From Brasilonema bromeliae SPC951 (GTDB lineage: Bacteria; Cyanobacteriota; Cyanobacteriia; Cyanobacteriales; Nostocaceae), in contig NZ_QMEB01000003.1 of NCBI RefSeq assembly GCF_012912135.1, positions 8,228 through 60,749 of the forward strand: a stretch of DNA of 52,522 nt, given 5' to 3'. Positions within the stretch are counted from its first letter, which is position 1. Each line of letters begins with the position of its first letter. Below, one piece after another: positions 15,989-24,093 of this stretch. The notes under the pieces are model-generated. The model worked only from the letters and a program-made list of their open reading frames with translations, made no database searches and was not told where the DNA came from. The translations under genes and the position numbers were made by a program.

Positions 15989-18979
15989 GTGACAGAAACT
16001 GGAAAATACAAAGATACCGTAAATTTACCCAAAACAAACTTTGATATGCGAGCGAACGCTGTGAAGCGGGAGCCAGAAATCCAAAAGTTTTGGGAAGAAA
16101 ATAAAATTTATGAACGCCTGTCCCAAAATAATCCAGGCGAGTTATTTATATTGCACGATGGACCACCCTACGCAAATGGTTCTCTCCATCTTGGTCATGC
16201 TTTAAATAAAATTCTTAAAGACATTATTAACCGCTATCAACTGCTGCGCGGGCGTAAAGTTCGTTATGTACCTGGTTGGGACTGTCACGGTTTGCCGATT
16301 GAACTAAAAGTGTTGCAAAATATGAAGTCGGCAGAACGACAAAATTTGACGCCTTTGCAACTGCGTCATAAAGCAAAAGATTTTGCCCTCTCTACAGTCA
16401 ATGAACAGCGTGAAAGTTTCAAACGCTACGGGATTTGGGGTGATTGGGAACACCCGTATCTAACTCTGAAGCCGGAATATGAGGCGGCTCAAGTTGGTGT
16501 TTTCGGTCAAATGGTGTTAAAAGGATACATCTATCGTGGTCTGAAGCCAGTACACTGGAGTCCGAGTTCTAATACGGCACTGGCAGAAGCTGAATTGGAG
16601 TATCCTGAAGGTCACACTTCGCGTAGTATTTATGTGGCTTTCCCAATGACGGGTTTATCGGAGACGGTAAAACCTGCACTAGGGGAATTTTTAACTCAGT
16701 TGGGTGTGGCTATCTGGACAACGACACCTTGGACAATTCCTGCTAACTTGGCTGTTGCGGTAAACCCAGATCTCAAGTACGCGGTGGTGGAAGTGGAACC
16801 CCACCCCCCAACCCCCTCCCCGCAAGCAGGGAGGGGGAGTGAAGAAAATGCTTCCCACTCCGTGCAAGCAGGAAGAGAGAGTGAAGAAGTTGCTTCCCCC
16901 TCTCCCCTTGGGGAGAGGGGGACTGAGGGGGTGAGGTTCCGCTACCTGATTGTTGCTGCTGATTTGGTGGAACGTTTATCTGAGGTTCTGGGAACTCAGC
17001 TAACAGTAAAAACCACAGTCAAAGGGAAAGATTTAGAACATTCCACTTACCGTCATCCTTTGTTTGACCGCGAAAGTCCGATTGTCATCGGCGGTGATTA
17101 TGTAACGACTGAGTCAGGTACTGGTTTGGTACACACAGCTCCCGGACATGGTCAAGAAGACTACATAGTTGGTCAGCGCTACGGTTTACCGATTCTTGCG
17201 CCAGTAGATGACAATGGAAATTTCACCGAGGAAGCGGGACAGTTTGCTGGGTTGAATGTTCTGGGTGATGGAAACCAGGCGGTGATTGATGCTTTAACGG
17301 CGTCGGGTTCTCTGTTGAAGGAGGAAGCTTATGTTCACAAGTATCCTTATGACTGGCGGACAAAGAAACCGACGATTTTCCGGGCGACGGAACAGTGGTT
17401 TGCTTCAGTCGAAGGATTTCGGGATGAGGCACTCAAGGCGATCGCCACTGTAAAATGGATTCCCGCCCAAGGCGAAAACCGCATCACACCAATGGTTGCA
17501 GAACGTTCTGACTGGTGTATCTCCCGTCAGCGCAGTTGGGGTGTCCCAATTCCTGTTTTTTACGATGAAGAAACCAGCGAACCACTGCTGAATGAAGAAA
17601 CCATTTCCCACGTCCAAGCAATATTTGCCGAAAAGGGTTCTGATGCTTGGTGGGAACTTTCGGTTGAGGAGTTATTACCAGAAAAATACCGGAACAACGG
17701 TCGGTCTTACCGTAAGGGGACTGATACGATGGATGTGTGGTTTGATTCTGGTTCATCTTGGGCAGCTGTGGCAGAACAACGACCAGAGTTGCGCTATCCT
17801 GCTGATTTGTATCTGGAAGGTTCAGACCAACATCGCGGTTGGTTCCAGTCAAGTTTACTCACCAGTGTAGCGGTTAACGATTGTGCGCCGTACAAAAAGG
17901 TGTTGACTCACGGCTTTATCTTAGATGAACAAGGGCGTAAGCAAAGTAAGTCACTGGGAAACACGGTTGAACCGAAAGTCGTGATTGAAGGTGGGAAAAA
18001 TCAAAAAGAAGAACCCGCCTATGGTGTAGACGTGTTGCGTTTATGGGTGTCGTCAGTAGATTACACCTCGGATGTTCCGCTTGGTAAAAATATCCTCAAG
18101 CAACTGACGGATATCAGAAACAAGATTCGCAATACGGCGCGGTTCTTGTTGGGTAACTTGCACGATTTTGATCCTCAAAAAGACGCAGTACCGTTCGAGG
18201 AATTACCGCAGCTTGATCGCTATATGCTGCACCGCATGACGGAAGTCTTTAAGGAAGTGACAGAAGCGTTTGAAAGTTTCCAATTCTTCCGCTTTTTCCA
18301 AACAATTCAAAATTTCTGCGTGGTTGATTTATCCAACTTCTATCTGGATGCTGCTAAGGATAGACTGTACATCAGTGCGCCAAATGCTTTCCGGCGTCGC
18401 AGTTGTCAAACGGTGCTGAAGATTGCTTTGGAGAATTTAGCACGGGCGATCGCCCCTGTGTTATGCCATATGGCAGAAGACATCTGGCAATTTCTCCCGT
18501 ACAAAACACCTTACAAGTCAGTGTTTGAAGCTGGTTGGGTGCAGTTGGACGAGAAGTGGCGAAATCCAGAATTAGCAGTAGTGTGGCAGCAATTGCGACA
18601 AGTCCGCACTGAGGTGAATAAAGTGCTGGAAGAAGCCAGAGTCAAGAAAATGATTGGTTCTTCCTTGGAAGCTAAGGTGCTACTGTCTGTAGTAGATGAG
18701 CAGTTACGCTCTACAGTAAAATCACTGAATGCAACTCAGAATGGAATAGACGAACTGCGTTATTTGTTCATTACCTCACAAGTAGAGTTGTTGGATTCTC
18801 CGGAAGCGGTGCAAGGATTGGAGTACAAATTGCAGTCCGATGCATGGGAAATTGGAATTGTGAACGCAGAGGGACAAAAGTGCGATCGCTGCTGGAACTA
18901 CTCAACTCATGTCGGAGAGTCAGCCGAACATCCCCTGATTTGTGAACGTTGTGTTTCTGCTTTAGCAGGAGAGTTTTAA
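15989..18979 (+). CDS. ileS: Isoleucyl-tRNA synthetase
   Basis: IleS charges tRNA-Ile with isoleucine and edits mischarged valine. Class I signatures are HLGH (67-70) within HDGPPYANGSLHLGH, and KQSKS near residue 652 as the KMSKS loop. The CP1 editing domain lies between. A C-terminal zinc site is formed by CDRC and CERC (about 965-990). The start is GTG at 15989, giving the N-terminus MTETGKYKDTVNLPKTNFDMR expected for cyanobacterial IleS. At 996 residues it is longer than usual by about 40, because a repeat element is inserted in frame at about residues 270-315 in the CP1 region (HPPTPSPQAGRG...PSPLGERG). The frame stays open and motifs on both sides are intact, so the enzyme is presumably functional. 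Confidence 0.97.
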   Translation: MTETGKYKDTVNLPKTNFDMRANAVKREPEIQKFWEENKIYERLSQNNPGELFILHDGPPYANGSLHLGHALNKILKDIINRYQLLRGRKVRYVPGWDCHGLPIELKVLQNMKSAERQNLTPLQLRHKAKDFALSTVNEQRESFKRYGIWGDWEHPYLTLKPEYEAAQVGVFGQMVLKGYIYRGLKPVHWSPSSNTALAEAELEYPEGHTSRSIYVAFPMTGLSETVKPALGEFLTQLGVAIWTTTPWTIPANLAVAVNPDLKYAVVEVEPHPPTPSPQAGRGSEENASHSVQAGRESEEVASPSPLGERGTEGVRFRYLIVAADLVERLSEVLGTQLTVKTTVKGKDLEHSTYRHPLFDRESPIVIGGDYVTTESGTGLVHTAPGHGQEDYIVGQRYGLPILAPVDDNGNFTEEAGQFAGLNVLGDGNQAVIDALTASGSLLKEEAYVHKYPYDWRTKKPTIFRATEQWFASVEGFRDEALKAIATVKWIPAQGENRITPMVAERSDWCISRQRSWGVPIPVFYDEETSEPLLNEETISHVQAIFAEKGSDAWWELSVEELLPEKYRNNGRSYRKGTDTMDVWFDSGSSWAAVAEQRPELRYPADLYLEGSDQHRGWFQSSLLTSVAVNDCAPYKKVLTHGFILDEQGRKQSKSLGNTVEPKVVIEGGKNQKEEPAYGVDVLRLWVSSVDYTSDVPLGKNILKQLTDIRNKIRNTARFLLGNLHDFDPQKDAVPFEELPQLDRYMLHRMTEVFKEVTEAFESFQFFRFFQTIQNFCVVDLSNFYLDAAKDRLYISAPNAFRRRSCQTVLKIALENLARAIAPVLCHMAEDIWQFLPYKTPYKSVFEAGWVQLDEKWRNPELAVVWQQLRQVRTEVNKVLEEARVKKMIGSSLEAKVLLSVVDEQLRSTVKSLNATQNGIDELRYLFITSQVELLDSPEAVQGLEYKLQSDAWEIGIVNAEGQKCDRCWNYSTHVGESAEHPLICERCVSALAGEF
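16797..16938. repeat. Dispersed repeat inserted in frame in ileS
   Basis: The ends are imperfectly inverted: AACCCCACCCCCCAACCCCC at the left (16797 on) and GGGGGACTGAGGGGGTGAGG at the right. The interior repeats GCAAGCAGG...GAGTGAAGAA (about 16828-16890) and closes with CTCTCCCC/GGGGAGAG. It is translated as a Pro/Ser/Gly/Glu-rich insert. Confidence 0.75.
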
Positions 18980-18988
18980 CAGTTATCA

Positions 18989-19185
18989 GTGAGTCCAGTG
19001 CTGCAGGAGGGTTTCCCTCCGTAGGCATCTGGCGAACCCGATAGCCGTAAGGCGTGGCGTCAGCCATAGGGTGATCAGTTATCAGTTATCAGTACTTGTT
19101 ACTCATAACCTTGATAACTGTTCACTGTGAAATCCATCTCACCAAACTTGATAACTGTTCCCTGTTCCCTGTTAAGCGTTCCCTG
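18989..19185. repeat. Dispersed repeat and heptamer runs between ileS and parA
   Basis: A palindromic module copy (18989-19070: CAGGAGGGTTTCCCTCC, ATCTGGCGAACCCGATAGCCGTAAGGCG) is flanked by runs of the heptamer CAGTTAT. Near 19145-19180 are GTTCCCT heptamers with CCCTGTTAAGCGTT, the same unit as the 21-bp tandem repeat at 29796. There is no gene. ileS and parA converge here. Confidence 0.7.
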
Positions 19186-20109
19186 CTATAAATTTGTTTT
19201 TTGCTGCTTTTGAAGTTCAGCAGACTCTAGCTTTTGCAACAACTCTTGAGTTAATTGATAGAATGCTTTTGACCCTGCTGTGCTGGAATTGTTTAAAACA
19301 ACAGGCATAAAACTGTCAACAGCCTTAGCAACATTCACATCCACTGGTATTTGTGTTTGACAAATTTTTCCATCCCCAAAATCTTGATGAACGCGCTGCA
19401 TCACTTGTTTGTAATATCTTCCGCTGAGAAAGTTAGCGTTAGACATTGTGAAGATGATTCCCAGCATTTGTATATCTATATGTGCTTCATGTTCGTGACT
19501 TTCTTTCAACTGGGCGATGCGTCTTTCCAGCAATTGAATACCTACCACAGATAGTGGTTCTGGTTTAGCAGGAAGTATATAGTAATTACTAGTTGCTAAA
19601 GCACTACGAGTCAAAAGATTATATCCAGGAGCGCAGTCTAAGATGATAAAATCATATTCTTGCCGAATGGGTTCTAAGATTTTTCCAACCAAAACTCTTT
19701 CAAAACGATTCCAAATCGTTTCAAATTCATTTTCACCCAAACTGACTGCTTGTTGATGCAGCATTTGTGAGACGACAAATTCATCGTACAAGTCGATATC
19801 TCCTGGCAATAAATCCAGTCCGGGGAGATTACAAACTTGAGGCTGAATGATATCTCGAATCGTCAGTTTTGCCCTTGATGAGGGGTTGATAATGTCATCT
19901 ATCAGATATCTCAATGTCCGTTTGTTTTTGCGAAGCTTGGCAAAATCCACAGGGGACATCAGACTAAGTGTGGCACTAATTTGGCTATCTAAGTCAAGGA
20001 CAAGCACCCGCTTGTTATGATTTTTAACTAAACAAGTCGCCATATTGACGGTGAGGGTGGTTTTACCAACTCCGCCCTTCATATTTGCAGTAGCAATGAC
20101 ATATCCCAT
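19186..20109 (-). CDS. ParA/MinD-family ATPase
   Basis: ParA-type ATPases position DNA, plasmids or protein complexes through ATP-dependent dimerisation. The 307-residue product starts MGYVIATANMKGGVGKTT with the deviant Walker A lysine (KGGVGKTT, 11-18), then VLVLDLDSQ (A' motif) and FIILDCAPG (Walker B). No N-terminal DNA-binding domain is present, and no parB-like gene is next to it. The protein is intact. It is divergent from the winged-helix gene at 20620 across a 510-base gap, so a shared regulatory region is possible. It could act with that DNA-binding membrane protein in place of ParB, but this is inference. Annotation as plain AAA family ATPase would be equally safe. Confidence 0.88.
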   Translation of the reverse strand: MGYVIATANMKGGVGKTTLTVNMATCLVKNHNKRVLVLDLDSQISATLSLMSPVDFAKLRKNKRTLRYLIDDIINPSSRAKLTIRDIIQPQVCNLPGLDLLPGDIDLYDEFVVSQMLHQQAVSLGENEFETIWNRFERVLVGKILEPIRQEYDFIILDCAPGYNLLTRSALATSNYYILPAKPEPLSVVGIQLLERRIAQLKESHEHEAHIDIQMLGIIFTMSNANFLSGRYYKQVMQRVHQDFGDGKICQTQIPVDVNVAKAVDSFMPVVLNNSSTAGSKAFYQLTQELLQKLESAELQKQQKTNL

Positions 20110-20619
20110 CGGTTAATTCCTCTGATAAAGCATTCTCATCTACTTAACGTAAATGTTTTATTATAGAGAGAAAATTTTTGCGAAGTTTAATATTTTTAAA
20201 TAGTCAAGAGCATGACCTCAGTGACGCTTCTTTAATTGAAGCAGTCAAGATTATAGCAGTGAGCGGTACTTTGGTGGGGAGATAAGGGTGTAATCTTTCT
20301 TATTTTAGATCTATTATGGTTATAATAGATACAAAGCAATTTAGCAAAGTTCGGCTCAATAGTTTTGTTTATAAATTCTGAATTCAAGCTTTCAGAAGGT
20401 TTAGAGAAAAAACGATCCTAAAAATGATTGATAGCTTTACGGTAGGTACAAGTTAATTGAGTTACGTAATTTTCTTTATATCATACAGTACTATGATCGT
20501 GTCTTTCTGTCTGTGCAGAAGGCATTACTCCATGCCAATTAAAAATATCCGGAAAGCACATTGGAGCAATGGAATAGCTATCTCAGCATCATTAGAAAAG
20601 ATGCAAATCGGGGGCTAAG
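20110..20619. other. Divergent promoter region of parA and the winged-helix gene
   Basis: This AT-rich gap of 510 bases has no gene, no strong terminator and none of the dispersed repeat modules that fill other gaps. Both flanking genes are transcribed outward from it. TTATAAT-like sequences occur near 20157-20163 and 20320-20330. No operator could be assigned. Confidence 0.4.
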
Positions 20620-21444
20620 ATGGATAATTTAGAATCGAAAATTGTTGAAATTTTAAAGCGTGGTACTCCTCTAAGAGCAGTACATATTGCTGATATGCTT
20701 GGAGTTGAAAGAAGAGAGATAAACCACTACCTATACTCTTCATTAAAGCATATGGTTGTGCAAGATAGTGACTATAGATGGTCATTGAAAACAAATCAAA
20801 TAAGCAAGACTCAGCGTCCCTCAACTCAAGCGCCAACTTCTCATACTAAGTCATCACAACCTGTAAGGCAAAATAACCTGTATAGCTTTACTAAAGAAGA
20901 GATTAAACAAGATAGTCCACTTCGATCAACTCCTCAAACTAAATCATCACAACATGCCAAGCCAACCTCTCAAACTCCATCATCACAACCTAGTAAGCAC
21001 GAAAACCTACAGAAATTTTCGGAAAAATCTTTCCAACAAAATGGTCAACCTCAACAAGCTTCAACGGCTCAAACTCCACCATTATCACAACCTGTAAAGC
21101 AAAATAATCCTTACAAAGTTATTAAAACAGAACTTGGTCAAGCATCTCCAGAAGAAAAAGTAAAAATTATAGAAAATGCTTTTAGGCAAGAGCAATTCCG
21201 AGAACTCGAAGATGAAGAAATTAATGCTCTTCAATCAATTTTAGAACAGTCTAGGCGTGAAATAGATATAGCCAATACAGCATATACACAAGGTAAACTA
21301 AGCACTCGAAAAAATAATCCTATTATGATTGCAATTTTATCAGTTGCATTAACTCTGAGTACACTTTTCCTTATCAGTCAATTTATACCAAACTTAACTA
21401 ACCAACCTTCTCCAACAATTCCGCAAACTAAGTCAATGCAATAG
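20620..21444 (+). CDS. Winged-helix protein with C-terminal membrane anchor, unknown
   Basis: I do not recognise a named family. The first 58 residues form a compact helix-turn-helix or winged-helix (SKIVEILKRG-PLRAVHIADMLGVERREINHYLYSSLKHMVVQ-YRWSL), similar in pattern to Z-alpha/LexA-like domains. Residues about 60-170 are low-complexity Gln/Ser/Pro/Thr/Lys with recurring QTPxxSQPxKxxN blocks. An acidic helical stretch (about 175-215) follows, then one membrane helix (about 229-250: NPIMIAILSVALTLSTLFLISQF) and a short Pro/Thr-rich end. The layout suggests a DNA-binding head on a flexible linker tied to the membrane. It converges with the FtsK-fusion gene with 19 bases between the ends and diverges from parA. 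The ATG start puts the winged helix at the very N-terminus. Confidence 0.7.
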   Translation: MDNLESKIVEILKRGTPLRAVHIADMLGVERREINHYLYSSLKHMVVQDSDYRWSLKTNQISKTQRPSTQAPTSHTKSSQPVRQNNLYSFTKEEIKQDSPLRSTPQTKSSQHAKPTSQTPSSQPSKHENLQKFSEKSFQQNGQPQQASTAQTPPLSQPVKQNNPYKVIKTELGQASPEEKVKIIENAFRQEQFRELEDEEINALQSILEQSRREIDIANTAYTQGKLSTRKNNPIMIAILSVALTLSTLFLISQFIPNLTNQPSPTIPQTKSMQ

Positions 21445-21463
21445 TTACGCTGAATCAACCCTG

Positions 21464-24076
21464 TTACCGATGGGAGGTTGAGAGGGGTAGCCGAATATCT
21501 GTTGCGAATAAACTTTGTAAGCGGTACAATTGAGCGCCCATTTGATAAAGCAAATCGCCTTTCCCTAATAAACGAGCAGCGGTTGTTTGTTTACCTCCCA
21601 AGATAATAGCTGAGTCTGCTTCACTAGCAGTTCTCAGTGCAACCCTTCCTGGTAAATTTGAGCGGATAATTGGGGTGACAATACCGGCTTCTGGGCGTTG
21701 AGTGGCGATAATCAAATGAATTCCGGCTGCTCTTGCCATTGCACCTAATCGTTTTATACTTTGTTCTAGTGCTGTGCGGGATTCTTTCTCCGCCATGAAA
21801 TCAGCGTATTCATCAAAGATGCAGACAATTCTAGGCAAAGGCTGAGGAGAACGTTGATTATAAGTACTTAAATCAGCGCATTTCGCTTTTTCAAACCGTT
21901 GATAGCGCGATTCCATTTCTGTTACCAGTTCCTGCATCAGTTCAATAGCGCGATCGCTCTCCTTCACAACAGGTGAATACAACCACTGCATCCGCTCAAA
22001 CTCAGGAAATGTCACTCGTTTAGGATCAACAAGAGCAATTTGTAAATGTGCAGGGGAATGACGCAAAATGAGACTGAGGAGGAGCGATCGCAAATACTCA
22101 CTCTTCCCACTTCCAGTAGTCCCCCCTACCAAAAAGTGACACGTATTTGGATCAGACAAATCAGCTTCTATCAGTTGTCCCTCCAAATTTACTCCAATTG
22201 CAATTTTCACTGGTGCTGTTGCTGGCAAAACTTGCGATTTTATGTAATTCTCAAACTTAGCAACTTGTCTGTCGGGACGAGGTAAATCAATACTGACATA
22301 TCCAGCTTGAGGGGAAATCAGAGGCGGATTTGCTAACCCCAATTGAACTTGCAAATCTGCTGACAATTTCAGCAAGGAGTTCACCTTAACACCAAGTTGA
22401 GGCTTAAGTTTTACCCGAACAAAAGCTGGACCAACAGCCGCTCCGTGATAATCTACACTAATACCAAAAGATTGCAGAGTTTTAACCAAATTTTCTCCCA
22501 TTTCATCAGGATTAAATGGTTGCTTATGATTGTTTCCTGTCTGTTCATCCTGACTAACTGTTTTTTGCTGATTCTCTTCATAAGATGATTCCTCACCTTG
22601 AGATTGTTCCACAAAGTAACTTTGACACTTTTGCTGCTGTGGACAAATTTTGCACAGGTGAGGCTGGGTTGTTAAGGGTGGAGAATTAGGTAATGGTGGT
22701 TCCCAAGTCAACCATTGACGCATTTGCTGTAATTTATAAGGAATCAACTGATGAACCGTATTTTCCAGTTGTTCCCAAGAATACTGATACTCTTTGAATT
22801 CTGGTAAAACACAGTAAACCGCTGAGTCAACAGCTACTTTTTTCTTTTGCCACAGCATATAACTATAAAGCGCAACTTGAGCTAATTGTGCTGATGGATC
22901 CGCTGGTTGATAGGTTTTAAATTCCACCACACAAAGGCGCTTTTTTTCAAAATTGTAGACTAAGCAATCAAATTCCCCTGCTATTCGTTGCTGCGTGTCA
23001 TCCGGCAGATTAAAGTAGTACTCAAGCTTGCGCTCTTCAGTGATAAAAGTGTCACGAATAAGTGTTTCTGCACTGCAATAGCGGCGATTGATGATTAGCA
23101 ATTGGGCAAAGTGTTTGATGAGTCCTTGTAATCCTTGCCAAACTTTGAATAATGCTTGTGCTTGACTCGAATCTTTTTTAATAGCTTCTTGTAGGTAAGA
23201 ATAAAACTTGATTTCATAAAAAATCTGTTGCAGACTAGAAGCAATTTCCTCTATCTCTAATTGGGCTGCTGTTGGTTGAAACAAATCTGTACATTGAGGT
23301 TCATGAGAAACAAAACGTACAAAATCATTAGCTAATTGATGAAATGTATTACCAATTCCAACAGGATTTTCTGGAGGCAAAAATAATGTATTGCCTCCAA
23401 AGCGCTGATTGAGATAAAATAAGCGTGGGCATTCAAAAGCAACTCGTACTTTTGTAGCGCTTAAAGATAATTGTTCAGATTTTTTTCTTGATTTTGAACC
23501 ATTAGCTACCATATCAAAAATATTATTTATAGTATTAGGGTTAGAAATTTCCAATAAGCGACGATGGACAGCAGCCAGATAGACTGTATCCATTGCAGCA
23601 TAGTGTAGTTGTTTTTGTGTGAGAGGTCGTTTTCCCCAATCGCTTCCCTGTTCTTCTTTATCTACATTAGAGAATTGACAAAGTTCCGTTGCTAAAGTTT
23701 TCAGTTGTAGATTAGAGACTTGCAAAACTTCGCGGGTAATTTTTCGGGCTAGCTTCAGCGTACAGGTAACATTTGGTGCTTGCTTACCTCCAAGATATTT
23801 TAAATCAAAGCTGGCGTTGTGAAATACTTTTTCTATTTGGGGGTTAACTATAATTTGATTAATAAAATATGCTGCTAAATCAGGTTTATTCAATACATCA
23901 AGGATATAAGCAGAGTCACTCGTCAAGTTTGTCGGTTCAGCTAGCACTTGAATGAGCGACAGTCTCGGATAGTAAGTATCCCAGTCAGCGATTTCTGTAT
24001 CTAGCCATAGGGTTTTAGCCGAGGCAAATTTGGCTATTTGCGCTCGTATTTCAGTTGGTTGTGTGAGATATTGCAT
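21464..24076 (-). CDS. DEDD exonuclease / Cas4-like Fe-S nuclease / FtsK translocase fusion
   Basis: The 870-residue product combines three enzymatic domains. (1) Residues 1-178: a DnaQ/RNase D-type 3'-5' exonuclease, with Asp26/Glu28 in LDTE, Asp91 in FHNASFD, and Tyr159-x3-Asp163 (DEDDy set complete). (2) About 200-490: a PD-(D/E)xK nuclease of RecB/Cas4 type, with His246, Asp370 in GEFD, and Glu385/Lys387 in VVEFKT. Four cysteines suit a 4Fe-4S cluster: Cys216 in ECPRLFYL, then Cys475, Cys478 and Cys484. (3) About 530-865: an FtsK/SpoIIIE motor, with Walker A GGTTGSGKSE (Lys658), Walker B IFDEYADF and the ATQRP motif. There are no membrane segments, unlike FtsK proper. It is the last gene of a co-directional trio, 17 bases after the AAA+ gene. 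Its job is inferred to be DNA end processing coupled to translocation; repair or defence are both possible. Confidence 0.85.
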   Translation of the reverse strand: MQYLTQPTEIRAQIAKFASAKTLWLDTEIADWDTYYPRLSLIQVLAEPTNLTSDSAYILDVLNKPDLAAYFINQIIVNPQIEKVFHNASFDLKYLGGKQAPNVTCTLKLARKITREVLQVSNLQLKTLATELCQFSNVDKEEQGSDWGKRPLTQKQLHYAAMDTVYLAAVHRRLLEISNPNTINNIFDMVANGSKSRKKSEQLSLSATKVRVAFECPRLFYLNQRFGGNTLFLPPENPVGIGNTFHQLANDFVRFVSHEPQCTDLFQPTAAQLEIEEIASSLQQIFYEIKFYSYLQEAIKKDSSQAQALFKVWQGLQGLIKHFAQLLIINRRYCSAETLIRDTFITEERKLEYYFNLPDDTQQRIAGEFDCLVYNFEKKRLCVVEFKTYQPADPSAQLAQVALYSYMLWQKKKVAVDSAVYCVLPEFKEYQYSWEQLENTVHQLIPYKLQQMRQWLTWEPPLPNSPPLTTQPHLCKICPQQQKCQSYFVEQSQGEESSYEENQQKTVSQDEQTGNNHKQPFNPDEMGENLVKTLQSFGISVDYHGAAVGPAFVRVKLKPQLGVKVNSLLKLSADLQVQLGLANPPLISPQAGYVSIDLPRPDRQVAKFENYIKSQVLPATAPVKIAIGVNLEGQLIEADLSDPNTCHFLVGGTTGSGKSEYLRSLLLSLILRHSPAHLQIALVDPKRVTFPEFERMQWLYSPVVKESDRAIELMQELVTEMESRYQRFEKAKCADLSTYNQRSPQPLPRIVCIFDEYADFMAEKESRTALEQSIKRLGAMARAAGIHLIIATQRPEAGIVTPIIRSNLPGRVALRTASEADSAIILGGKQTTAARLLGKGDLLYQMGAQLYRLQSLFATDIRLPLSTSHR

Positions 24077-24093
24077 TGGCTTTCAAACAAAAA

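Noticed and set aside
22750-22775. GAACCGTATT match resembling a MITE end inside the nuclease-translocase gene
   Set aside because: Only 10 bases match, there is no partner end or duplication, and it lies in intact coding sequence; it is chance.
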